A stretch of DNA of 64,000 bases from Bacillota bacterium (GTDB taxonomy: Bacteria; Bacillota; Bacilli; Alicyclobacillales; SLC66), in NCBI GenBank assembly GCA_021828865.1, contig JAJZCW010000017.1, forward strand, positions 1-64,000. The letters run 5' to 3'. The notes below the pieces were generated by a model. That model was not told where the DNA came from and did no database searches. It worked only from the letters and a program-made list of their open reading frames with translations. Shown here piece after piece: positions 26,584 through 35,916 of this stretch (position 1 is the first letter of the stretch; every line of letters starts with the position of its first letter). The position numbers were made by a program, and so were the translations under genes.

Positions 26584-27792
26584 TTAGCGAAGCTGTAATT
26601 CGTAACCTGATTGATGGAGCTTGTCTTTCAGTTCTTCAATATGGGCCCAGTTACGCATTTCTGCCGCCAGTTGCACTTCCACCTGACCAAGATCCACTGT
26701 CTGGCCTAAACGGTAATGTTCAATCGACACAATGTTGGCACCTGTTTCGGCTACTGTGGTTAACAGATTGACAAGGGCTCCGGGTCGATCAGGAAGCGTG
26801 GTGACAAATCGAATGTGACGACCGGCCGCTACAAGGCCGTGTTCGATGATGCGAGAGAGAAGCAGGACGTCTACATTGCCGCCTGATAAGACGATGGCCG
26901 TCTTTTTATTTTCAAAAGGAAGTTTCTTTGTAATCGCTGCGGCAATCCCGGCGGCGCTTGCGCCTTCGCTGACCACTTTCGAGCGCTCAATCAAGACGAC
27001 CATCGCGCGAGCGATTTCTTCATCATCGACCAGCACGACATCGTCAACATAAGATGACACTGTGGCAAAAGTGAGAACCCCGGGTTTTTTTACGGCAATA
27101 CCATCTGCAATGGTGGCCACGTGTGGCAATTCTTCAATTCGATTGGCAAGCAGCGACTGCTTGAAGCCGGCCGCTCCTTTTGCCTCGACACCGATAATGG
27201 TGATATCCGGTTTTAGTGTTTTTGCGGCAATGGCAATACCCGAGATCAGCCCGCCTCCCCCGATGGGGACGACGATAGCATCCAAACCAGGCAATTGTTC
27301 GAGAAGCTCAAGGCCAATGGTGCCTTGACCTGCTATTATCATTTCATCGTCAAATGCATGAATGTAGGTGGCGCCGCTAGATTCTTTTAATTCTTGCGCC
27401 TTTGCAAAGGCTTCGTCATAGTTTTGTCCATACAGCACAATGTTGGCGCCATAGCTTCTTGTCGCTTCTACCTTGGAGAGGGAGGCAACGGCAGGCATGA
27501 CAATGGTGCAGGGGACTCCCATCCATTTAGCCGCGTATGCCACTCCTTGTGCGTGATTGCCTGCTGAAGCGGCAATGACACCGCGAGACTTTTCCACTTC
27601 AGTAAGTGTAGACATTTTGTTGAATGCGCCGCGGATCTTAAATGATCCAGTTCGTTGTAAATTCTCCAATTTTAAATATATTTGATTATCCGATAGCTTC
27701 GATAAGGTATTCGAAAAATCAAGTGGTGTTGTTTCAATAATATCAAGTAAACGTATACGTGCTTCTTGTATTTCTTTTAATGAAACCGTCAA
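26584..27792 (-). CDS. ilvA: Threonine ammonia-lyase (PLP-dependent, with ACT domain)
   Basis: A 402-residue enzyme converting threonine to 2-oxobutanoate and ammonia. The PLP lysine is in RTGSFKIRGAFNKM (about residues 48-61), the Asn-binding loop is SAGNHAQGVAYAA, and the phosphate loop is PIGGGGLISG. A single C-terminal ACT domain (about 325-400) matches the TdcB-like short form. TTG 27792 is preferred because GGAGGGA lies 7 bases upstream; longer frames add out-of-family residues. It could serve isoleucine synthesis or threonine catabolism; no ilv genes are adjacent. Confidence 0.9.
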   Translation of the reverse strand: MTVSLKEIQEARIRLLDIIETTPLDFSNTLSKLSDNQIYLKLENLQRTGSFKIRGAFNKMSTLTEVEKSRGVIAASAGNHAQGVAYAAKWMGVPCTIVMPAVASLSKVEATRSYGANIVLYGQNYDEAFAKAQELKESSGATYIHAFDDEMIIAGQGTIGLELLEQLPGLDAIVVPIGGGGLISGIAIAAKTLKPDITIIGVEAKGAAGFKQSLLANRIEELPHVATIADGIAVKKPGVLTFATVSSYVDDVVLVDDEEIARAMVVLIERSKVVSEGASAAGIAAAITKKLPFENKKTAIVLSGGNVDVLLLSRIIEHGLVAAGRHIRFVTTLPDRPGALVNLLTTVAETGANIVSIEHYRLGQTVDLGQVEVQLAAEMRNWAHIEELKDKLHQSGYELQLR

Positions 27793-27983
27793 TAAGATGT
27801 CCCTCCAGACCATTATGCTCGATAGGCATCTCCACTCCATTTACATTGTAGCATAACAGTGTTTTTCCCTGAAATTGTACCCATCTAATAAAGTCTCACT
27901 CCAAGTATAATAAAGTTTCGTTAAAGGTAAATACAGGGATTAATGAATAGGAAAAGAAAAGGGACAGGAGAAAAAAGGGATAG

Positions 27984-28604
27984 CCTTTATTATATAATGA
28001 AGTAACTTTATCGCCCGCCAGACAATTGGCTTTGCTCCGCGTTCTTTGGGAGCATGAACAGCAAGGACAGTCGCAATTCATCATCGCTACGCATTCGCCG
28101 ATACTTCTTGGCTACCCTAAAGCACATATCTATCATTACCTTGCCACCTTATTGCCTTCCTCACATCCTGTCCATCAAACCTCTTCCCATACGCTTTCCC
28201 TTCAAGCGTTTGCTATCGATTATGGATGGATACCGCAACAGCACAATCAATTGGTGGCCTACGCAAAATTGTTACAGGGCTACCGACTAGTGATACTGGG
28301 GAGTGGCGATGAAAATCCGAAAAATGGTGAGATTCCATCGATTCGTGAGTTGCAAACTATGCTACCAACCACGAAGTGGTATGGCTATATTTCGATTGGC
28401 ATCAACCACGGTGAATCCGATTATTCCTATTTGGCAATTGAAAAACGGATACAGGAGTGGAAGCAACTTCACGTCAATGGCATGTTGCTTGACTGTGCGG
28501 GTCCCTCGTATGGAACGAGTGAAGCAAGACGGGCATGGGCCATGAACGCAGTGCATTTGGCGGGAATGCATGTTCTCATGAATGCCTTTACTCCACAATC
28601 GTAA
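27984..28604 (+). pseudogene. Chimeric relic: AAA ATPase 3' fragment joined to a glycosidase-like fragment
   Basis: One open frame after an in-frame TAG at 27981, with no ATG or ribosome site at its 5' end. Codons up to about 28130 encode LSPARQLALLR...QFIIATHSPILLGYP, the post-Walker-B and H-loop end of SMC-like AAA ATPases, with all upstream domains missing. The following 150 residues (WYGYISIGI, VNGMLLDCAGPSYGTSEARRAWA, HVLMNAFTP) look like a fragment of the spherulin-4/TM1410-like TIM-barrel glycosidase group, lacking a signal peptide and cut at the C-terminus. Two unrelated truncated domains in one startless frame indicate a deletion-fusion scar. Confidence 0.65.
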
Positions 28605-28709
28605 GTAAATCGATAAAGTAAATATTGCGGATAGTGGTTTGTTGAATTCGAACATCTAGTCGCATAGGGAATCATTTTCGGCTCACATCAAGACGTATTC
28701 CCGATTCAT

Positions 28710-29447
28710 TTATTTTTTTGCATTACGAATGGTAAACACGACCGAAACGCTGGACGAGATAGTTTGTGTGCCTGGTGACAGCGGAACAGTAGCGAGCGCG
28801 GCGTCCATACTGTTACCATAATACACGGGGCCGACTCCGCTTGATGTCGCGTCCACCGATTCTACCCCCGTAATCGATACGCCTAAATCTTTAGCGATTT
28901 GAGTAGCCTGCGCCTTCGCATTGGCAATGGCTACGGTTTCTAACGATTGTTGAAGTTGTGATGCATTCGATTCGGTATAAGAAATGTTGTTAATTTGATT
29001 GGCTCCATTCTTCACCAGTTTATCGACAATCATCCCTGTTAAGCTGATTTTGTGTATAGTGACATTTAGTGTATTGGTTACGGTAAACCCAACAATGCTC
29101 GATTGATTCGTGGAATAATTCGGCTGAATGTTAAATTGCTCCGTCTGGATATTATTTTTAGGAACACCAAACTCGACAAGACTTTTCATCATCGCAATCA
29201 TTTTTGCATTGTTTTCTGCTTCTGCCTTAACCGCACTCTTATTAGTGGTGGTGACTCCTATGGATACTTGAGCAGTATTGGGAATCACCTTGGTTTTGGC
29301 TGTACCCGTTACGGAAATCGTATCAACGTTGGTGGAATTGTTGTTGGTGGCCGCCATGGCGGAGAGGGGGAATAGGACTCCTGTAACGAATAAGCCAGAA
29401 GAAACGATAGTGGTTAGGAGAAATCTGTTTCTCTGTTTTAATTTCAT
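28710..29447 (-). CDS. Secreted SIMPL-domain protein (DUF541)
   Basis: A 245-residue protein with a clear Sec signal peptide (KLKQRNR, hydrophobic stretch, cut near AMAA about residue 32). The rest is a SIMPL/DUF541 domain: TISVTGTAKTKVIPNTAQVSIGV at the start, KNNIQTEQFNIQPNYS in the middle, and the QATQIAKDLGVSITGVESV region near the end. Family members such as BP26 and YggE are periplasmic or exported and linked to oxidative-stress resistance or oligomer formation. ATG 29447 follows AGGAGTGG. It stands alone in an accessory region. Confidence 0.85.
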   Translation of the reverse strand: MKLKQRNRFLLTTIVSSGLFVTGVLFPLSAMAATNNNSTNVDTISVTGTAKTKVIPNTAQVSIGVTTTNKSAVKAEAENNAKMIAMMKSLVEFGVPKNNIQTEQFNIQPNYSTNQSSIVGFTVTNTLNVTIHKISLTGMIVDKLVKNGANQINNISYTESNASQLQQSLETVAIANAKAQATQIAKDLGVSITGVESVDATSSGVGPVYYGNSMDAALATVPLSPGTQTISSSVSVVFTIRNAKK

Positions 29448-29556
29448 TTATACCACTCCTAGGGTGAGTTTTGGTTTGCTACAAGTTCTATTTCATGGTT
29501 TATTATACGAAATTCTTTATGGGAACTGTGATAAGCAAACGATGTCAAAAACTAAA

Positions 29557-29811
29557 TCATGCATCCAGTTGATAAGAAGAAGCGTTGATAAAATTGACCA
29601 TCTCCTTGATGCCGGCAGATATATGTCCTTCCTCGGTCAATTGCAACAAGCGCTTCACCGTATTCATCGCATACTTAGGTTTGGACATACCCGCAATTAC
29701 ACCTGTCGACATGTGGTATGTGGGTGCAGAAGATAGGAATGTTGAGGGAATATGGGGAGGGATGGGTTTATAACGACTATGGAAATTATTGTAACGATAC
29801 ATTTTGTTCAT
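29557..29811 (-). CDS. Short hypothetical ORF, possibly a gene remnant
   Basis: 84 codons without a convincing ribosome site. The N-terminal third looks random; the C-terminal half (MSTGVIAGMSKPKYAMNTVKRLLQ...GIKEMVNFIN) looks like protein with helical pattern. It may be the 3' end of a decayed gene or a small gene starting at the inner ATG near 29712. No family recognised. Confidence 0.25.
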   Translation of the reverse strand: MNKMYRYNNFHSRYKPIPPHIPSTFLSSAPTYHMSTGVIAGMSKPKYAMNTVKRLLQLTEEGHISAGIKEMVNFINASSYQLDA

Positions 29812-29873
29812 AGATTAGAGCGGATCCTCTACTATCCAAGATCTTGATGGACACTGTCCGGTCCGACTATCAG

Positions 29874-31418
29874 TTAATAAGGAATTTGGTTGAGCCTTCC
29901 CATAGAGTGTTCTGAATTTAGAGATTTCACATATCCCTTCCGTACATACACGGTGGCATACTTATCCTTCCACATTGGCACCCACGTTTTTGGTATCAAC
30001 TTTAGTTCATTGTCCATGATAGACCCGTTTCGCACCAGTATATAACGCATCTGCTTATATCCCCATGCGTTTGTGAGAGGGATTTGCCCTGACTCTAATT
30101 TTATCGTCGCCATCGTGAGGTTCGGTTCTGTCTTCGGAGAGATAATGCCTGCCCAAACGTCTTGTTGGCTTTCAAGGTAGTTGGGATGACCGAGGAGCGT
30201 TAGTTCATCCGAATACTGCATCGGTTCGAAGCCTAGGAAATGAAGAACACTCGCATGATTCACAAGGTATAGTATCGCTGCGTTATCCACCACGCGTTTG
30301 TCTTGAAAGGCATGGACATGGTTATTCGCAATGGGGAAGCCAAGTGTTACTACCGCTGCAAAAGAAAATAAGGCGATTGTCCATTTCGGACGAAACGTAG
30401 AGGTATCCCACTCGTAAAACTGTTTGGTCAGAGTGAAGAAACGGGGGAAAAATATCCGAACATCCACCTTGTCCATATGCCATAACAAAAATAGCGTGGC
30501 ATACGGCAGATTGCGAAAAGAATGAAGGGCGAAAAAATCAAGCAGGACGAGCATGATTTTATCCATCTTAGAGACATACTTCCATTCAGCAAGGGTCGCT
30601 ACGAGTATTGCAAGTATCACGAGCATGTAACCGCCAGAAAAGGGGATTGGCAATACTTCGGAAATATATTTATCGTACGGAACGCTTTGCCACAGAAATG
30701 GGTACAGTAGATTGTACAGGTGGTTTGGCATCAAGAGCACAATTTCTATCGCCGTGACAGGAACCAACCAAAGAGACTTCCACTTTCGGTGTGCCAGACT
30801 ATCTAATAGAAACAGTGGGTAGAACAGGGCAAATCCACCGTGAAGTGATGCCCAAATGGGCATAAGGAGCACCCACAGCGCATCTCCTTGTATAAGTTGT
30901 CGCCAACCAAGTCGCTGAGTAAGTGAAGTAGACGCATAGCGGTAAGTACGCCACCACATATACAAAACCAAAAAGAAATAACTGAACACTTGTGGTCGGT
31001 CGACAAGAAACACTGCCATGCCTGTATCAACAAGAATTGCCGATAAAAGGAGGGTGAATATGGAGCGGCTTTTTACGGAACGGACAATGGCGAGTCCCCA
31101 AACGCTAATGATGGAGAGTTGCATGATTCCGACCAGTCCCCCCCAACCGAAGTGGAGGTAAAGCCAGTAAAAGAGCGCATCACTCATCCACTCAGGGCCT
31201 GTCGATAAGTAGGGATGTTTCACCACCCAAGAGTTCGAAAGTGAATAATGGAATCCTTGCGATAAGAGATGCCATCCGTTCGCTATAGCCCATCCTGTAT
31301 CATCATTTATCGTGTTGGAGGTGTAGCTGTGGTAAATAGACAGGACGAGGAGAACGAGGATGGCGATGACGAGAAAGATGCGTAACACTATGTGGAGACG
31401 AACCGTATTTTTAGACAT
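29874..31418 (-). CDS. Polytopic membrane protein, glycosyltransferase-C-like
   Basis: A 514-residue protein with about ten predicted helices, then a soluble C-terminal part of about 120 residues. The first loop, between helices 1 and 2, is large, begins with a DD pair (NTINDDTGW) and continues with GPEWMSDALFYWLY, the layout seen in GT-C type glycosyltransferases using lipid-linked donors. This assignment rests on topology and acidic loop residues only. ATG 31418 has GGGAGTT 10 bases upstream; the frame is open further 5' but out of character. The neighbours give no pathway. Confidence 0.6.
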   Translation of the reverse strand: MSKNTVRLHIVLRIFLVIAILVLLVLSIYHSYTSNTINDDTGWAIANGWHLLSQGFHYSLSNSWVVKHPYLSTGPEWMSDALFYWLYLHFGWGGLVGIMQLSIISVWGLAIVRSVKSRSIFTLLLSAILVDTGMAVFLVDRPQVFSYFFLVLYMWWRTYRYASTSLTQRLGWRQLIQGDALWVLLMPIWASLHGGFALFYPLFLLDSLAHRKWKSLWLVPVTAIEIVLLMPNHLYNLLYPFLWQSVPYDKYISEVLPIPFSGGYMLVILAILVATLAEWKYVSKMDKIMLVLLDFFALHSFRNLPYATLFLLWHMDKVDVRIFFPRFFTLTKQFYEWDTSTFRPKWTIALFSFAAVVTLGFPIANNHVHAFQDKRVVDNAAILYLVNHASVLHFLGFEPMQYSDELTLLGHPNYLESQQDVWAGIISPKTEPNLTMATIKLESGQIPLTNAWGYKQMRYILVRNGSIMDNELKLIPKTWVPMWKDKYATVYVRKGYVKSLNSEHSMGRLNQIPY

Positions 31419-31594
31419 CGGCAGACAACTCCCAAGTGAGATTGTCCTCATTGTATGCCTAGATGGACAAGGTTGTGAACATAGCGTTAATAAAACCAGC
31501 CAATATCCCACAAAGGGGAACGGTGGTGCCTACAGTTTCACGCCATCTCGTTAAGTACGTCCTGATCTCCTGCCTTATTACGGTAATGAATCAA

Positions 31595-32218
31595 TTAGTT
31601 GTCCGTAGAAATTCTGCTCGATAGCAGCTGATGCGTATTATTTGATAGTAAGTCTTTTACCTTCACCGTATTACCACTTGGCTGTCTAATTTTAATTGAT
31701 ATTTCTACGCTCCCATTATCTGAATGGGATAACTTTGCCCACATGAACGTTCCTTTTTCCGTTTTCAAAGCTTGGGTGACAAACGTTTGATAAGGGGCAG
31801 GTACTTTTGTTAGCTTCACATCATACACTAAATTGCCAGATGACACTGGAAAACTACTAATTCCCAAACTGGTTTTTGGATTGGTGCTGGAATAGTTATT
31901 ACTGTCATTCGTAACATTACTAGTCTGCTCATTAGCAATTCGTTTCACCACAATGGTGCCATTCGTACGATTGACCTTTACCTCCCAAACCTTTCCGTTC
32001 TCCGTTAAGTGAATATCCCACACAGGAATCCCGTGATAAGAATCCAATGATTGATGCAGCACTTGACTCCCTGGTAATGATTTTTGTGCCACTTGGTCTG
32101 CTTGTGCACTTGTAAGTAAAGACTGTGCAAATGCTGCTCCACTTAATGATATGACTAACATAGAAACAGAGGTACTAAAAGCAAATCTTTTTAAGAATAT
32201 CGTTTTAGCAAAATTCAT
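31595..32218 (-). CDS. Secreted PepSY-domain protein
   Basis: A 207-residue protein with a Sec signal peptide (KTIFLKRFAFS then a hydrophobic run to GAAFAQ, about residue 30). A PepSY domain follows: SAQADQVAQKSLPGSQVLHQ and GIPVWDIHLTENGKVWEVKVNRTNGTIV (about 35-100). The rest is a linker and a C-terminal segment ending in a Ser/Asn-rich tail. PepSY modules occur in protease inhibitors and envelope proteins; the role here is unknown. ATG 32218 has GGAGGAGTGAG upstream. Confidence 0.8.
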   Translation of the reverse strand: MNFAKTIFLKRFAFSTSVSMLVISLSGAAFAQSLLTSAQADQVAQKSLPGSQVLHQSLDSYHGIPVWDIHLTENGKVWEVKVNRTNGTIVVKRIANEQTSNVTNDSNNYSSTNPKTSLGISSFPVSSGNLVYDVKLTKVPAPYQTFVTQALKTEKGTFMWAKLSHSDNGSVEISIKIRQPSGNTVKVKDLLSNNTHQLLSSRISTDN

Positions 32219-32425
32219 TGATCTCACTCCTCCAAATGTACTGTCTTTGTTATAGTCTATAATGCTTAATGAAAACTGGAGGGACATGGCATCGATAAAC
32301 AAAAGATGGAGCAAATTCCTTTCTTCAGTATCTAAAAAACTGGCGAATCAACTTGCAAAAACTATCTTTCTAAGGCATTATCGTAAATAACATTTTGATG
32401 CGTAAGGCAGAAAGGAGGAGATATA

Positions 32426-33568
32426 ATGGCGCAAAACGATATGTCGAAAGACCTTGAAGAGATCGTGAAGCCACTTGTCAGGGAACCACTTTTATCCATA
32501 CGACCATACGTTCCTGGACGTCCAATCCAGGACGTGATGAGAGAATTCAAACTCGATCATGTGATCAAAATGGCTTCCAATGAGAACCCTGCAGGGCCGT
32601 CACCGAAAGCTATCGCAGCGATTCAGGGAATGCTGCAGGACCTCCATCGATATCCGGACGGAGCGGCACAGGACCTGCGTTCGGCTATTGCGAGCCATGT
32701 CAGGTTGCCTGAAACGGCGGTTTTTGTGGGCAACGGGTCTGATGAAGTGATCAAAATGATCGCGGAAACCTTTCTGCAACCTGGCGATGAGCTCCTAGTG
32801 CCGTTTCCTTCATTCTCCCAATACGATTTTGGAGCGCAAATTATGGGTGCCACCGTGGTACCCGTTCCCCTAAGAAGCGCTTTTGAATATGATCTAGACT
32901 TGATGAGGGAACATGTGACGGAAAAGACCAAACTGGTGTATCTCTGTTCGCCTAATAATCCAACAGGCACTTCTTTGTCCCACCGGGCGGCTGCACATTT
33001 TATTGAAAGTTTGCCTGAAAAAGTGATCGTGGTGTGCGATGAGGCATATCTCGAATATGTAGATACTCCGGATCCTCTTCGATCCATTGACTGGATTGAA
33101 GCAGGTAAGCCTGTCCTCTCACTGCGTACGTTTTCCAAAATGTATGGGCTCGCTGGCATGAGATTAGGTTATGCCATCGGTAATCCTTCGCTGATCCGTT
33201 ATCTTCATCAGGTGCGGGAACCGTTCAATGTCAATGCGATGGCACAGGCTGCCGCAATTGCAGCGCTTGGCGATGAAGCACACGTGATGAAGTCGCGTGA
33301 GATGAATCGACTTGGCAAGGAACAGTTGTATCGCGGCTTTGAACGTCTGCGAATTTCCTATATACCGACACAGGGCAATTTTTTACTTGCGGAAGTAGGG
33401 AACGGGATGCTTGTGTTTCAAGAGTTGCAAAAAAGAGGCGTGATTGTGCGCGCGGGTTTTCCTGGGATACCGGAGTATATTCGGGTAAGCATTGGAACGA
33501 CAGAGGAAAACGAACAATTTTTAAAGGCATTGGCAGAAGTACTAGGCAAATCGAAAGAATTAAGATAG
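32426..33568 (+). CDS. hisC: Histidinol-phosphate/aromatic aminotransferase
   Basis: A 380-residue class I/II PLP aminotransferase. Seen: NGSDEVIKMIAET (about 91-103), SPNNPTGTSL (about 170-180), VVCDEAYLEYVD (about 200) and the Schiff-base Lys in RTFSKMYGLAGMRLGYAIG (about 232-250). HisC transfers amino groups between histidinol phosphate and 2-oxoglutarate, and in Bacillus also makes Phe and Tyr. The gene sits directly before aroA and far from other his genes, so the aromatic role is likely here. ATG 32426 has GGAGGAG 8 bases upstream. Confidence 0.9.
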   Translation: MAQNDMSKDLEEIVKPLVREPLLSIRPYVPGRPIQDVMREFKLDHVIKMASNENPAGPSPKAIAAIQGMLQDLHRYPDGAAQDLRSAIASHVRLPETAVFVGNGSDEVIKMIAETFLQPGDELLVPFPSFSQYDFGAQIMGATVVPVPLRSAFEYDLDLMREHVTEKTKLVYLCSPNNPTGTSLSHRAAAHFIESLPEKVIVVCDEAYLEYVDTPDPLRSIDWIEAGKPVLSLRTFSKMYGLAGMRLGYAIGNPSLIRYLHQVREPFNVNAMAQAAAIAALGDEAHVMKSREMNRLGKEQLYRGFERLRISYIPTQGNFLLAEVGNGMLVFQELQKRGVIVRAGFPGIPEYIRVSIGTTEENEQFLKALAEVLGKSKELR

Positions 33569-33624
33569 AATAGACCAAATACATTAAAATAAATATTCAA
33601 AATATTTCGAGGGAGAGTAAGGGA

Positions 33625-34716
33625 ATGGCAGAGGACAGATTGAAAGAATTACGAAATGAGCTTGATGGCATCAATCACGAATTGTTAATGCTCTTAAGTA
33701 AACGGGCAGATATTGTAGAAAGAATTGGCCAAATCAAGCATGCAAGAGGCGTAGATCCATTTGATCCAGAGCGCGAAAAGCAGCAGTTGGATATTTTGGT
33801 CAGCGAGAATCCTGGACCTTTTTCTGATGGAACCATCCGCCATTTGTTCAAACAAATTTTCCAGGCATCGCTCGGGTTACAGGAAGAGCAGCGGCGTCTG
33901 CTTGTCAGTAGGGAACGTTCTAACAAAAATACCGTGGTGAATGTCAAGGGTGTCGAAGTGGGTGGTGGCAAACCGATCGTCATTGCTGGTCCTTGTTCAG
34001 TTGAAACGGCGGAGCAGATGGAAAAAGTAGGCGCATACATGCAGTCTCAAGGCATTGGCTTGTTGCGTGGTGGCGCGTTTAAGCCAAGGACCTCTCCTTA
34101 TGACTTCCAGGGACTCGGTGAACAAGGGTTAAAAATGCTTAGGCAGACCAGCCAACAATTTAATATGGCATCAGTTTCAGAGATCGTCAATCCGGCTGAT
34201 ATCGAAATGGCGTTGCAATACGTGGATGTCATTCAAATTGGTGCTCGCAACATGCAAAATTTTGAACTATTAAAGGCGGCTGGCCAAACTCGCGTACCAG
34301 TACTTCTCAAACGTGGACTCTCCGCAACGATCGAAGAATTGATTTTTGCTGCGGAGTACATCGCGGCAAGAGGTAACGAAAAAATCATCCTTTGCGAGCG
34401 CGGTATCCGTACCTATGAAAAAGCCACGCGTAATACGCTCGATATCTCGGCAGTTCCGATCCTAAAACAGGAAACCCATCTGCCAGTGCTTGTTGATATC
34501 TCGCATTCCACTGGTCGCAAGGACATCATGTTGCCGGTGGCGAAAGCGGCGCTGGCTGTAGGTGCAGACGGACTGATTGTTGAAGTACATCCAGAACCTA
34601 GCGTGGCGCTCTCCGATGCTAAGCAACAGATGAACTTTGACGAGTTCGGGAACTTCCTCAGTGAACTTAGAAACAGCGGATTTCTTCCTCAATTAGCAGA
34701 AGTGACAGGAGCTTAA
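33625..34716 (+). CDS. aroA: Bifunctional chorismate mutase / 3-deoxy-7-phosphoheptulonate synthase
   Basis: A 363-residue fusion. The N-terminal AroQ chorismate mutase (about 1-90) has [26 protein letters not shown] and the DPEREKQ segment. The type I-beta DAHP synthase (about 105-350) has [54 protein letters not shown] and [10 protein letters not shown]. It condenses phosphoenolpyruvate with erythrose 4-phosphate; the mutase domain gives feedback control by chorismate or prephenate, as in Bacillus AroA. It lies 56 bases after hisC and is followed by a terminator. Confidence 0.95.
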   Translation: MAEDRLKELRNELDGINHELLMLLSKRADIVERIGQIKHARGVDPFDPEREKQQLDILVSENPGPFSDGTIRHLFKQIFQASLGLQEEQRRLLVSRERSNKNTVVNVKGVEVGGGKPIVIAGPCSVETAEQMEKVGAYMQSQGIGLLRGGAFKPRTSPYDFQGLGEQGLKMLRQTSQQFNMASVSEIVNPADIEMALQYVDVIQIGARNMQNFELLKAAGQTRVPVLLKRGLSATIEELIFAAEYIAARGNEKIILCERGIRTYEKATRNTLDISAVPILKQETHLPVLVDISHSTGRKDIMLPVAKAALAVGADGLIVEVHPEPSVALSDAKQQMNFDEFGNFLSELRNSGFLPQLAEVTGA

Positions 34717-34744
34717 TAAAGCAGAACATTTTAGAATTTCAAGT

Positions 34745-34793
34745 AAAGGCAACTCCAATTCATCACATTGATGGACGGATTGCCTTTTTGTTT
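34745..34793 (+). terminator. Intrinsic terminator after hisC-aroA
   Basis: AAAGGCAA (34745-34752) pairs with TTGCCTTT (34780-34787), with an inner CATCA/TGATG stem in the long loop, followed by a T run. Confidence 0.75.
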
Positions 34794-34865
34794 TGTAAAG
34801 ATTAAGTAAAGATTTGATGAAGGAGACGGGGTCTTTACAATCGCTTAACAATCTATCTCTATAAT
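34794..34865 (+). promoter_or_regulatory. PhoP-type promoter of pstB
   Basis: TTTACA (34834-34839) and TTAACA (34845-34850) are two PhoP half-sites with the standard 11-base period. A consensus TATAAT (34860-34865) follows after 9 bases with no -35 needed. Further upstream TGTAAA (34794-34799) and AGTAAA (34805-34810) form another 11-base pair in the opposite orientation. Activation by PhoP under phosphate limitation is expected. Confidence 0.75.
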
Positions 34866-34900
34866 TTGAAGTAATTAAATTACTTGAAGGAGGACGCACG

Positions 34901-35767
34901 GTGACGAACGACACTGTAGCGCTCGATGATTCTGTACATTTAACGGAATCAGAATTATTGGAACTCGAAGCTGTATTAACAGGTGGTATTCATATGCAGA
35001 AAAATGCTGAAATCGCCAAGGAAACAGTCATTCGCGTGGAGAATCTATCTGCTTATTTTGGTCATAAACAGGTACTTAATCACTTGCAACTAGAGATTAA
35101 AGATAAAGAAATTACAGCGTTAATTGGACCTTCCGGATGTGGGAAAACCACTTTTTTGAGGACGCTAAACCGAATGAGTCATACGGTTCCAGGATTTCGG
35201 CATGAGGGAACTGTTAATGTACTCGGACTGGATGTGTCTTTAGTCAGGGATGTGGAATCATTCCGTCGGGCGGTAGGGATGCTTTTTCAACGCCCCAATC
35301 CTTTTCCAATGTCCATTCTCGACAACATGACATTGGCCCTCAGACTTTTTGGCGTCAGCAAAAAGGAACGGATAGAGATCGCCAAAGCCAAATTGGATGA
35401 AGTGGGGCTGTATGACGACCTGAAAGACAGATTGAATCAGTCGCCTTTCTCATTGTCTGGTGGTCAACAGCAACGTCTCTGTCTGGCCCGCGCGCTTGCG
35501 GTGCAACCAAAAGTATTGTTGCTTGATGAGCCTGCGTCTGCGCTCGATCCAAAGTCGACCAAATTACTGGAAGACTTGTTTGTTCGCTTGGCGGAACATA
35601 TGACGATTGTTATTGTCACCCATAACCTTGCCCAGGCCAAACGTATCGCCAAACGTACGGCGTTTATGGAAGCTGGTGAAATTGTGGAATATGAACTCAC
35701 TGATAAGCTTTTTTACCACCCGAGTGATCCGCGCACTCGTGTTTATGTTGAGGAACAAATCGGGTAA
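34901..35767 (+). CDS. pstB: Phosphate ABC transporter ATP-binding protein PstB
   Basis: A 288-residue ATPase with Walker A GPSGCGKTT (about 78-86), Q-loop MLFQRPNPFPMSI, signature LSGGQQQR, Walker B VLLLDEPASALDP and H-loop VTHNLAQ. The LNRM after Walker A and the FQRPNPFPMSI Q-loop are PstB markers. GTG 34901 has AAGGAGG 8 bases upstream, giving an acidic N-terminal extension of about 35 residues before the usual family start. It is separated from pstS by its own PhoP-type control region, so pstB is transcribed first and apart, an unusual order. Confidence 0.95.
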   Translation: MTNDTVALDDSVHLTESELLELEAVLTGGIHMQKNAEIAKETVIRVENLSAYFGHKQVLNHLQLEIKDKEITALIGPSGCGKTTFLRTLNRMSHTVPGFRHEGTVNVLGLDVSLVRDVESFRRAVGMLFQRPNPFPMSILDNMTLALRLFGVSKKERIEIAKAKLDEVGLYDDLKDRLNQSPFSLSGGQQQRLCLARALAVQPKVLLLDEPASALDPKSTKLLEDLFVRLAEHMTIVIVTHNLAQAKRIAKRTAFMEAGEIVEYELTDKLFYHPSDPRTRVYVEEQIG

Positions 35768-35783
35768 TTTGGCTTTAAGCAAA

Positions 35784-35858
35784 TTTACAAATTGATTACA
35801 TTCCCTTAAAAGTTCTTTACATTTTCAATACAAGTCCTTTACTCGTGTGCGGTACGAT
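35784..35858 (+). promoter_or_regulatory. Array of six PhoP half-sites before pstS
   Basis: TT(A/T)ACA-like hexamers occur at 35784 (TTTACA), 35795 (ATTACA), 35806 (TTAAAA), 35816 (TTTACA), 35827 (AATACA) and 35838 (TTTACT), spaced 10-11 bases. TACGAT (35853-35858) follows the last after 9 bases, the same geometry as the pstB promoter. Confidence 0.75.
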
Positions 35859-35916
35859 AGACCATGTGAAGAATGCAATCTATTATACGAACCTAAATCA
35901 TGGAGGTATCCGTACA

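Noticed and set aside
27840-27990. T-box or other riboswitch before ilvA
   Set aside because: No T-box core sequence or specifier/antiterminator pairing seen on the minus strand; the start with GGAGGGA is close to the likely promoter.
27896-28084. Cys-rich 62-codon frame on the minus strand
   Set aside because: It lies opposite the ATPase relic, has no ribosome site and its composition mirrors the other strand.
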